Positions 1 to 5,691 of a stretch of 8,913 nucleotides of DNA are shown one piece after another. Where the stretch lies: contig JACRLA010000032.1 in NCBI GenBank assembly GCA_016215145.1, positions 1 through 8,913 of the forward strand, in the 5' to 3' direction. The notes beneath the pieces are model-generated. The model had not been told where the DNA came from and searched no databases. It saw nothing but the letters and a program-made list of their open reading frames with translations. The stretch's first letter is position 1. The number at the start of each line of letters is the position of its first letter. This DNA is from Chloroflexota bacterium. Lineage in GTDB: Bacteria > Chloroflexota > Anaerolineae > Anaerolineales > VGOW01. Both the position numbers and the translations under genes were made by a program.

Positions 1-206
1 ATGCCGCGCCGTTTAAGTTCGTTGACCAGCGGCGGCATTCGATCATTGTTGTTGCGATCTACTCCGGAAGGATAGACCGCGTCGGCGATCTTGATGCACA
101 GATGCGTCAGGTTCGCCGCCACCGCTTTATCGGCGATTGCCTGAATGTCGCCGCCTTCGCAATTTTCGATCCGCCATGTGAAGAAGCCTTTGCCGCTGAG
201 AGTCAT
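1..206 (-). CDS. Unidentified protein, N-terminal part (cut by window edge)
   Basis: An open minus-strand frame begins at the ATG at 206-204 and runs off the left edge, giving 68 complete codons. The protein starts MTLSGKGFFTWRIENCEGGD and continues with an Ala-rich helix, a hydrophobic strand (THLCIKIADAVYPSG) and MPPLVNELKRRG. A strand-helix-strand opening of this kind, with a KGFF-W start, suggests the first beta/alpha unit of a TIM-barrel, perhaps glycoside-hydrolase-like; this is inference from pattern only. The start is supported by an AGAGG ribosome-binding site about 8 nt upstream (complement of cctctt at 214-219). There is no hydrophobic signal peptide. The gene points away from relA/spoT and shares with it the intergenic space containing the CGAAT hairpin. 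I do not recognise the exact family. Confidence 0.6.
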   Translation of the reverse strand, partial: MTLSGKGFFTWRIENCEGGDIQAIADKAVAANLTHLCIKIADAVYPSGVDRNNNDRMPPLVNELKRRG

Positions 207-245
207 ATTGATTCCTCTTAACTTGAAATTGGTTTACGTATTTTA

Positions 246-330
246 ATCACGAATACCACGAATGAGCGAATATCACGAATATTTTTTGTTGTTCTATTCG
301 TTAAATTCGTATATTCGAGTCATTCGTGAT
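246..330. repeat. Symmetric CGAAT-word inverted repeat (long imperfect hairpin)
   Basis: CGAAT occurs at 250, 259, 267 and 276, and its complement ATTCG at 296, 305, 313 and 322. Both arms show the same 9-8-9 spacing, and every left copy pairs with a right copy about a single centre near position 288. The words between the copies pair only partly, so the structure is an imperfect stem of about 36 positions around a T-rich loop (roughly 282-294). It lies between two divergent genes, next to the start of the left one. No T-tract follows the stem, so it does not look like a normal terminator. Its role is unknown. Confidence 0.8.
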
Positions 331-398
331 GGAATCATTTTGTCCTGCGTTAGCGATTGAATAGTAATTCAGGATGTTTATAGCATACCTCACTCGAA

Positions 399-427
399 TA
401 GACAACGTAACCCCTCCTGACTATACT
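399..427 (+). promoter_or_regulatory. Promoter of the relA/spoT gene
   Basis: TAGACA (399-404) and TATACT (422-427) each match the sigma-70 -35 and -10 consensus at five of six positions and are 17 bp apart. The expected transcription start, about 7 nt past the -10 box, falls at 434-435, on the A of the ATG. The bases between (gtgggat) contain no convincing Shine-Dalgarno sequence. The mRNA is therefore predicted to be leaderless or nearly so. A weaker alternative is TTGAAT (357-362) with TATAGC (379-384), 16 bp apart. Confidence 0.65.
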
Positions 428-434
428 GTGGGAT

Positions 435-2654
435 ATGAAATTTGAAACGCTTTACGAAAAACTCTCCCACACCTTTTCACCGCACGAAATGGCAAACATC
501 GAGAAGGCTTATCGTCTTGCCGAGAAGTCGCACGGCGGGCAGAAGCGCGCTTCGGGTGAACCGTATATCACGCACTGCATCGCCGTCGCCAAAATTTTAG
601 ATGAGATGAATATGCCGGCGCCGGTGATCATCGCCGGGTTGCTGCACGACGTGGTGGAAGACACAACCATCACGCTCGATGATCTTCGCAACAAGTTCGG
701 CGACGAAGTGACGCGGCTGGTGGACGGCGTTACCAAATTGACCAATCTGCCCGGCGTGTCGCGCGTGGGCAAGTCCGAAGGCGAATCGCAACTCTCGCCG
801 GAAGAGATCGAGAACGAAAAGCGGATCGATCAACGCACGCGAGATCGTGAAGCCGAGACGTTACGCAAAACTATTTTGGCGATGATGGAAGATGCGGGCG
901 TGGTGCTGATCAAACTCGCCGATCGTCTTCATAACATGCGGACTCTTAAACATCTTTCGCCGGAGCGGCAGAAGCGCATGGCACGCGAGACGCTAGAAAT
1001 TTTTGCGCCGCTTGCCAACCGATTGGGCATTTGGAAGATGAAGTGGGAGTTGGAAGATTTAGCCTTCCGTTATGCCGAACCCGAAAAGTATCGTGAGATC
1101 GCTCGTCTGCTCGACGAGCGCCGCGCCGAGCGCGAAGAGAAGATGGAGAAGATCATCGAGCAGATCAAAACGAAACTCTCTGCGAATCACGTTGACCTGA
1201 TTGAAGTGGATGGTCGCCCCAAACACATCTACTCGATCTACCGCAAGATGCAGCGCAAGCAAGACCCGTTTGAACGAATCTACGACGTGCGCGCGGTGCG
1301 GGTGATTGTTAAAGACGTTCCGGCGTGTTACGTCACGCTGGGTTTAATCCACAGTTTGTGGAAGCCTCAACCGCACGAGTTCGACGATTACATCGGGATG
1401 CCGAAAGAAAATAATTATCAGTCGCTGCACACGGCGGTGATCTACGACGACGGCAAGCCGCTCGAAGTGCAGATACGCACACCGGAGATGCACGAAAATT
1501 CTGAATACGGCGTGGCGGCGCATTGGCGATACAAAGAAGGCGGCAAACAGGATGTTGCCTTAGATCAACGCATCTCGCACATTCGCCAAATGATGGAGTG
1601 GCGGCAGGATGTCACCGAAGGTCGCGCCTTTGTCGAAGCGCTGAAGTCCGATGTGTTTGAGGATCGCGTTTATATCTTTACGCCCAAAGGCGATATTGTG
1701 GATCTGCCTCAAGGATCAACGCCGATTGATTTTGCTTTTCACGTTCATTCGGCGGTGGGCGAGCGGTGTCGCGGCGCCAAGGTTAACGGGCGGCTGGTCG
1801 CGCTCGACACGCAGCTCAAGAGCGGCGACAGCGTCGAGATCATCACAGCCAATCGTGGTGGACCCAGCCGCGATTGGATCAATCCCGAGCTGGGTTACGT
1901 TAAGTCGGCGCGGGCGCGCGAGAAGATACGCAACTGGTTTAAGAAACAAGATCGTGAACTCAACATCACCGCCGGGAGGGGTATGCTGGAACGCGAGCTT
2001 AAACGGCTGGGGATCGATCACATCACCTACGATGAGATCGCCGAGATGTTTAACCGCAAGACCGAAGATTTTTTACTGGCGTTGGGCTGTGGCGATATCA
2101 ATGCCCAAACGGTTGTCAACCGAGTCGTTGAACACATTCGCGAATTACGGTCGGATGAAGAGGATGCGCTACCGCCTCCCGTACCGCAACTTAAATCCAT
2201 ACTTGATAGTGACGAGATCACCATTCAAGGCGCGGGCGGGATGTTGACGCGCATTGCTTCGTGCTGTAATCCGGTTAAGGGCGATCCGATCATCGGCTTT
2301 GTCACGCGCAATCGCGGCGTCACCATTCATCGGCGTGATTGCCGTGACGCGGTGAACATCCGCGAGACCGAACGTTTGATTGATGTGAATTGGGGCGGGG
2401 CGAGTGCGCGCACGTTCTCCGTGCCGATCCGCGTGCGGGCTTATGACCGCGACGGTTTATTGAAGGACGTTTCGACGATTGTGGCGAATGAGAAGGTAAG
2501 CATCAATCAGGTGAGTGTGCCTACGGTAGAAGACAACATGGCGAACATCTTGCTCACCCTGCAAGTAACCGACCTGCCTCAGTTGACTCGAATCCTGAAT
2601 CGCATTGAGCAACTCTCGAATGTGTTAGACGTGAGGAGATGGAAGTCTATATAG
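435..2654 (+). CDS. RelA/SpoT family (p)ppGpp synthetase/hydrolase
   Basis: This 739-residue protein has the full long-RSH layout and controls the stringent-response alarmone (p)ppGpp in the cytoplasm. The HD hydrolase domain (about 25-190) keeps the metal-binding residues H47, H71-D72 (HDVVEDT) and D163 (LADRLHNMRTL). The synthetase domain (about 230-370) has GRPKHIYSIYRKM, D284, the nucleotide-stacking loop NNYQSLHT (Y328) and the catalytic EVQIRT (E344). A TGS domain follows (about 410-471), then a helical region, a Cys-containing domain (IASCCNPVKGD, with C635 in HRRDC) and a C-terminal ACT domain (about 660-739). Hydrolase and synthetase residues are both present, so a bifunctional Rel is expected. 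The motif before the stacking loop is, however, EFDD (315-318) rather than the RXKD usual in bifunctional enzymes. A charged insert lies at about 104-138 inside the HD domain. The ATG is fixed by a -10 box 7 nt upstream and by a normal family N-terminus. Confidence 0.96.
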   Translation: MKFETLYEKLSHTFSPHEMANIEKAYRLAEKSHGGQKRASGEPYITHCIAVAKILDEMNMPAPVIIAGLLHDVVEDTTITLDDLRNKFGDEVTRLVDGVTKLTNLPGVSRVGKSEGESQLSPEEIENEKRIDQRTRDREAETLRKTILAMMEDAGVVLIKLADRLHNMRTLKHLSPERQKRMARETLEIFAPLANRLGIWKMKWELEDLAFRYAEPEKYREIARLLDERRAEREEKMEKIIEQIKTKLSANHVDLIEVDGRPKHIYSIYRKMQRKQDPFERIYDVRAVRVIVKDVPACYVTLGLIHSLWKPQPHEFDDYIGMPKENNYQSLHTAVIYDDGKPLEVQIRTPEMHENSEYGVAAHWRYKEGGKQDVALDQRISHIRQMMEWRQDVTEGRAFVEALKSDVFEDRVYIFTPKGDIVDLPQGSTPIDFAFHVHSAVGERCRGAKVNGRLVALDTQLKSGDSVEIITANRGGPSRDWINPELGYVKSARAREKIRNWFKKQDRELNITAGRGMLERELKRLGIDHITYDEIAEMFNRKTEDFLLALGCGDINAQTVVNRVVEHIRELRSDEEDALPPPVPQLKSILDSDEITIQGAGGMLTRIASCCNPVKGDPIIGFVTRNRGVTIHRRDCRDAVNIRETERLIDVNWGGASARTFSVPIRVRAYDRDGLLKDVSTIVANEKVSINQVSVPTVEDNMANILLTLQVTDLPQLTRILNRIEQLSNVLDVRRWKSI

Positions 2655-2676
2655 AGTGAGGAGGGGTGTGTGAGGC

Positions 2677-2766
2677 GTGATACGTGATGAGTGATACGTG
2701 ATGCGTGATGAGTGACCCGAAGGGGTGATGTGCGATACGCGATACGCCATACGCTATCCGCGATTA
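2677..2766. repeat. Two degenerate heptanucleotide-period arrays
   Basis: GTGA recurs at 2677, 2684, 2691, 2698, 2705 and 2712, an exact 7-nt period with variable last three bases (tac, tga, tac, tgc, tga, ccc). After a short interruption, a second array with the same period starts at 2732: GCGATAC, GCGATAC, GCCATAC, GCTATCC, GCGATTA. The last unit contains the TTA at 2764-2766 that is the complement of the response regulator's stop codon. The arrays fill almost all the space between the convergent relA/spoT and response-regulator genes. No rho-independent terminator with a T-tract is visible there. Confidence 0.8.
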
Positions 2767-3177
2767 CGCTGGCGGGACGAGCGTGCCGGTGTCTTTCCAT
2801 CTAACGCCGAGCGTTTGTTGAATCTCTTGTCGGAGTACCGTGGGCGAAAACGGTTTAAGCAAATAACGATTCACGCCAAGTTCTTGCGCTCGTTGGCGAT
2901 ACGCCGCTTCGGCGCGAACGGTGATGACGATCACCGGCAAATTAACAAAGCGTGGATCGCCTCGCAGCTGCGTCAGGAAATCGAGTCCGGTGATGCCGGG
3001 CAGCATCATATCCAGCAAGAGCAGATCGGGCGTGCGGGTTTGCAAAATTTTATTCGCCTCGTCCGGGCTTGGGGCGTGGATCAGTTCTACCGGCGCGTGG
3101 CGCAGCACCAAGCTGATCAAGCTGGCGATGTCCTCGTTGTCCTCTAAACTCAAAATCAATTTTCGGTCATTCGTCAT
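2764..3177 (-). CDS. Single-domain response regulator (CheY-like receiver)
   Basis: This 137-residue protein is a receiver domain with no DNA-binding or enzymatic output domain. The phosphorylation site is visible: acidic pair E12-D13 (LSLEDNED), phospho-acceptor D56 (LLLLDMMLPG), switch residue T86 (VIVITVRA), aromatic Y105 and the conserved K108 in LLKPF. The domain ends near residue 124 and a short unstructured tail follows. By family knowledge such proteins relay phosphate or act by protein contact. No histidine kinase is encoded nearby, so the partner is unknown. The frame is open further upstream, but I chose the ATG at 3177-3175: it begins just before the first receiver strand (KLILSLEDN), and a good promoter lies 7 nt upstream. 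The longer version would start inside the promoter. The gene is divergent from moeA and convergent with relA/spoT. Confidence 0.9.
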   Translation of the reverse strand: MTNDRKLILSLEDNEDIASLISLVLRHAPVELIHAPSPDEANKILQTRTPDLLLLDMMLPGITGLDFLTQLRGDPRFVNLPVIVITVRAEAAYRQRAQELGVNRYLLKPFSPTVLRQEIQQTLGVRWKDTGTLVPPA

Positions 3178-3184
3178 AATTCTG

Positions 3185-3213
3185 ATTATTAGGCAGATCG
3201 TAAATTGTGGCAA
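3185..3213 (-). promoter_or_regulatory. Promoter of the response-regulator gene
   Basis: On the minus strand, TTGCCA (3213-3208) and AATAAT (3190-3185) are 17 bp apart, each matching the sigma-70 consensus at five of six positions. Seven bases separate the -10 box from the ATG, so transcription should begin at or next to the start codon. The intervening bases (cagaatt) are not a Shine-Dalgarno site. The spacing is the same as at the relA/spoT promoter, which suggests a second leaderless mRNA. Confidence 0.6.
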
Positions 3214-3233
3214 GGGGATGATCGAAACCTGCA

Positions 3234-3242
3234 TGGTATAAT
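3234..3242 (+). promoter_or_regulatory. Extended -10 promoter of moeA
   Basis: A perfect TATAAT (3237-3242) is preceded by TGG at 3234-3236, forming an extended -10 element (TGnTATAAT). No good -35 box lies 16-18 bp upstream, which fits the extended -10 class. The predicted start near 3249 gives a 5' leader of about 40 nt. The promoter is back to back with that of the response regulator, within a 111-bp gap. Confidence 0.6.
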
Positions 3243-3288
3243 CGCCGCGAATTTTTCACTGGACTACAACTTTCCTGAAACTTTTACG

Positions 3289-4539
3289 ATGTTATCAGTT
3301 GCCGAAGCGTTAGCGCGCGTCTTGAATGATTTTCAGCCTCTCTCCTCAGAATTCGTTTCAGTGGAAAACGTGGTGGGGCGCGTGCTTGCCGAATCAATTT
3401 CCTCAACTCTCGATCTGCCTCCCTTCGTCAACTCCAGCATGGATGGTTACGCTGTGCGCGCCGACGACGTGCGCGCCGCTTCTACGCGCGCGCCCATCTC
3501 GCTTAGAGTAATTGGTGATATTCCGGCTGGAACGAATCCAACCTTGGTGATCGAAAAAGGAAACGCGGCGCGGATTATGACCGGCGCCAAGCTGCCACGC
3601 GGTGCGGATGCCGTCGTGCCAGTGGAAGCCACCGACAACGCCCAAGCAGCAATCGGCGGCGTCACCCCCGATCATGTTTCGATTTTTGAATCAGTTCAAG
3701 CGGGCGCCTACATTCGATCTATCGGCGAAGATGTGCGCGCGGGTGACATCATCTTTAAAGCCGGCACGATCACCCGCCCGTACGATGTCGGCGCGTTGGC
3801 GGCGCTGGGCGTGCGGCGAGTGAGTGTGGTGCGCCGCCCGCGCGTGGCGATCTTTTCGACGGGTGACGAATTGGTGAGTGTCGATCAAACACCCGGACCC
3901 GGACAGATTCGTGATATAAATACGCACGCGCTTTCGGCGCTGATAAAAAAATATGGCGGCGAATCGTTAATGCTTGGCATACTGCGCGATGATGTGAATG
4001 TAGTGCATCGCGCCTTGATGGAGGCGGTCACTCAAAAAGCCGATGTGATCATTTCGTCGGCGGGCGTATCGGTTGGCGCGTACGACGTGGTGAAATCTGC
4101 TGTGGAGCGTGACGGTTCGTTGAACTTTTGGAAAGTGAAGATGCGACCCGGCAAGCCGTTTGCTTACGGCAAGGTGCGCGGCGTTCCGTTTTTTGGTTTG
4201 CCCGGCAACCCGGTGTCGGCGATTGTGGGCTTCGAAATTTTTGTGCGCCCGGCATTGCTCAAGTTGGGCGGCTATGCTCGTGTTGAAAAACCGATCTTGA
4301 ATGTGGTGGTGAATGAAACACTTCACTCGGATGGACGCGAAACATATTTGCGTGCGATTGTGACTCGCGACGGCGAACATTACGCCGCACGCAGCGCGGG
4401 CGGGCAAGGGTCGAACATTGTTTCGGCGTTAACCCGCGCTAATGCTTTATTGATCATCCCGGCAGACGTGACCGAAGTAAAAGCTGGCGAGAGGTTGAAG
4501 GCGTGGATGTTGGACTGGTCTGAGGATGCCTATTTATGA
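3289..4539 (+). CDS. moeA: Molybdopterin molybdenumtransferase MoeA
   Basis: The protein has 416 residues, the usual MoeA length. MoeA inserts molybdate into adenylylated molybdopterin, releasing AMP, in the last step of molybdenum cofactor synthesis in the cytoplasm. Signature segments appear in order: PPFVNSSMDGYA (44-55), RIMTGAKLPRGADAVVPVE (95-113), IGEDVRAGD (145-153), FSTGDEL (189-195), GQIRDINTHAL (205-215), SSAGVSVGAYDVV (256-268) and MRPGKPFAYG with FGLPGNPVSA (285-311), followed by a C-terminal beta domain (about 335-405). The ATG at 3289 starts at LSVAEALARVL, the normal family beginning; an upstream TTG at 3205 would precede the promoter and add an unrelated stretch. No strong ribosome-binding site is visible. 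The stop overlaps the VKOR start as ATGA, implying translational coupling. No other cofactor genes are in the window. Confidence 0.96.
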   Translation: MLSVAEALARVLNDFQPLSSEFVSVENVVGRVLAESISSTLDLPPFVNSSMDGYAVRADDVRAASTRAPISLRVIGDIPAGTNPTLVIEKGNAARIMTGAKLPRGADAVVPVEATDNAQAAIGGVTPDHVSIFESVQAGAYIRSIGEDVRAGDIIFKAGTITRPYDVGALAALGVRRVSVVRRPRVAIFSTGDELVSVDQTPGPGQIRDINTHALSALIKKYGGESLMLGILRDDVNVVHRALMEAVTQKADVIISSAGVSVGAYDVVKSAVERDGSLNFWKVKMRPGKPFAYGKVRGVPFFGLPGNPVSAIVGFEIFVRPALLKLGGYARVEKPILNVVVNETLHSDGRETYLRAIVTRDGEHYAARSAGGQGSNIVSALTRANALLIIPADVTEVKAGERLKAWMLDWSEDAYL

Positions 4540-5000
4540 CGACAGAAATACAACGCGAATCGAAATTGGATTGGATGCTGGTCGGCTGGTGGTTGGCGGT
4601 TGTCTGTGCCGTCATTGGCTTGGCAGATTCGATCTACTTGACGTGGCTCAAACTATCCGGTGAGCTGGCGGCCTGCGGCGGCATCGGCGATTGCGAATCG
4701 GTGAATGTCAGTATCTACTCGCAAATTAATGGTGTCCCCATTGCCTTGCTGGGCGCGGGCGCCTACTTCTTGATGCTGCTGTTCCTATTTTTGGAGTCGC
4801 GCGACGATTTTATTGGCGATGGGTCGCCCATGATAGTTTTTGGTTTGAGCTTGACAGGGACACTATATTCGATCTACCTTACATACATTGAAATTGCGGT
4901 TCTGAGAGCCATCTGCCCCTATTGTGTTCTGTCGGCAGTTGCGGTCTTAATCATCTTTGTAATCTCGATTGCCCGCTTGCGGCGATCACATACTCACTAA
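4536..5000 (+). CDS. Vitamin K epoxide reductase (VKOR) family membrane protein
   Basis: The 154-residue protein has about four hydrophobic membrane segments (roughly 15-35, 66-88, 98-120 and 125-147). It carries the four VKOR cysteines: the loop pair C47 and C53 (AACGGIGDC) and the active-site pair C127-P-Y-C130 that faces the quinone. S59 and the GVPIALLGAGAY segment also fit the family. Bacterial homologues reoxidise DsbA-like or thioredoxin-like partners outside the membrane and pass electrons to quinone, replacing DsbB. Many bacterial VKORs carry a fused thioredoxin domain; this one ends after the fourth helix, so its partner must be separate and is not in the window. Its ATG overlaps the moeA stop by 4 nt, so translation is probably coupled. 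The next gene follows after 20 nt. Confidence 0.93.
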   Translation: MTTEIQRESKLDWMLVGWWLAVVCAVIGLADSIYLTWLKLSGELAACGGIGDCESVNVSIYSQINGVPIALLGAGAYFLMLLFLFLESRDDFIGDGSPMIVFGLSLTGTLYSIYLTYIEIAVLRAICPYCVLSAVAVLIIFVISIARLRRSHTH

Positions 5001-5020
5001 TACTATTTTGGAGGATGGCG

Positions 5021-5308
5021 ATGCCTCGAATTCGTTGTCACTATGAAGATTGCATATTTTTAGAGGAAAAACATTGCGGCGCGGCAGCCGTAGAGATCGA
5101 TCCTGAGACCGGCTGCCAGACGTATTCGCAAGTGGAAGAGGTGGAAGTCGAAGAAGAAAAAGAATGGGAGGAGGAACTTCTCGACGAGGAAGAAGAAGAG
5201 GAAGACGATCTGTATGATGATGAGGAAGAGGACGACGACTGGGAGGACGATGATGATGACGAGAAAGAAGACGACCCCGCCGTTCCTCGCCGCCGCCGAA
5301 AATCTTAA
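5021..5308 (+). CDS. Small four-cysteine protein with very acidic tail (DUF1540-like)
   Basis: This 95-residue protein has two parts. Residues 1-37 hold four cysteines, C6, C11, C19 and C32, in the sequence IRCHYEDC...HCGAAAVEIDPETGCQTY. This spacing resembles the short metal-binding DUF1540 motif; the match is from memory and needs a profile search. Residues 39-85 are 37 of 47 Asp or Glu, followed by the basic end PRRRRKS. The acidic tail is probably disordered and could bind cations, basic proteins or nucleic-acid-binding surfaces. The start is ATG 5021, because GGAGG (5010-5014) sits 6 nt upstream; the in-frame ATG at 5015 directly abuts that site and is too close. No signal peptide or membrane segment is visible. 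The gene follows VKOR by 20 nt and is probably its co-transcribed neighbour. Function unknown. Confidence 0.85.
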   Translation: MPRIRCHYEDCIFLEEKHCGAAAVEIDPETGCQTYSQVEEVEVEEEKEWEEELLDEEEEEEDDLYDDEEEDDDWEDDDDDEKEDDPAVPRRRRKS

Positions 5309-5321
5309 GCGTTAACTAAAA

Positions 5322-5365
5322 ACGAGACCCTCCCGAAGGTTCTAAAACCTTCGGGAGGGTCTCGT
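5322..5365. terminator. Perfect 20-bp stem terminator between convergent genes
   Basis: The arms 5322-5341 and 5346-5365 are exactly complementary (20 bp) around a CTAA loop. On the minus strand the stem is followed by TTTTT (complement of 5318-5322), a proper intrinsic terminator for the S1 gene. On the plus strand the trailing bases are tcgttt, a weaker tract, so termination of the acidic-protein transcript is likely but less certain. It sits 14 nt past the acidic-protein stop and 21 nt past the S1-gene stop. Confidence 0.9.
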
Positions 5366-5386
5366 CGTTTAACCTGTTCCTTGTTT

Positions 5387-5652
5387 CTACTTCTTGGTAT
5401 TGGCAATGTGATGTTGCCGCGTGCGCTCGTAGGCATCTTCAAGCGCGTGAGAGCGTGCCACATCATTTTTCTTGCGGCGTTTGGCGTCGTTGTCTCGCGC
5501 CGGACTGCCCATGGCATTCCGTAACGCCATTTCCATTGCCGTCATCGGCTTCTCTTCTGGCTCGTCGCTGGCTTCGGGTGTGAAATCGTCCAGGGCTTTG
5601 ATGCTCATGTCAATGCGGCGCTTCTTGCGATCCACGCCGATCACTTTCGCTT
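5387..5652 (-). pseudogene. Orphaned 3' part of the S1-domain gene
   Basis: This is the downstream portion of the gene whose 5' part ends at the TAG at 5655-5653. Its frame reads GVDRKKRRIDMSIKALDDF, the last strand of the second S1 domain, then an acidic linker (TPEASDEPEEKP), MTAMEMALRNAMG and a Lys/Arg- and His-containing tail ending IANTKK before the TAG at 5389-5387. It has no start codon with a ribosome-binding site of its own, so it is probably untranslated unless ribosomes reinitiate or shift frame. Removing one copy of the 29-bp duplication joins it in frame to the 5' part: 746 minus 29 is 717 nt, or 238 residues plus stop. The intact linker and tail indicate a recent break. Confidence 0.85.
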
Positions 5653-5691
5653 CTACTTCCTGACGCCGATCACTTTCGCTTCTACTTCCTG
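5634..5691. repeat. Perfect 29-bp tandem duplication inside the S1-domain gene
   Basis: Bases 5634-5662 and 5663-5691 are identical 29-bp copies lying head to tail. On the minus strand each copy covers codons for QEVEAKVIG near the end of the second S1 domain. Because 29 is not a multiple of three, the second copy shifts the frame and brings the TAG at 5655-5653 into phase. The absence of any mismatch points to a recent slippage event or to an assembly error. Confidence 0.95.

Noticed and set aside
1651..2247. 198-codon plus-strand frame inside the relA/spoT gene
   Set aside because: It is a shifted-frame shadow of a strongly conserved gene, with low-complexity Arg/Ser content and no family resemblance.
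2677..2766. Possible CRISPR array or ordinary tandem repeat
   Set aside because: Units are 7 nt with no spacers of constant length, far from CRISPR repeat and spacer sizes, and there are no cas genes.
2579..2800. 73-codon minus-strand frame over the heptad arrays
   Set aside because: Its repeated THH-SR pattern is simply the translation of the 7-nt words; it overlaps the ends of two real genes.
3178..3234. Longer start for the response regulator, adding 19 residues
   Set aside because: The extra part covers the promoter and is not part of the receiver fold.
3967..4407. 146-codon open frame antisense to moeA
   Set aside because: It lies wholly inside moeA, is rich in His, Arg and Ala as expected from reversed codons, has no recognisable motif and no ribosome-binding site.
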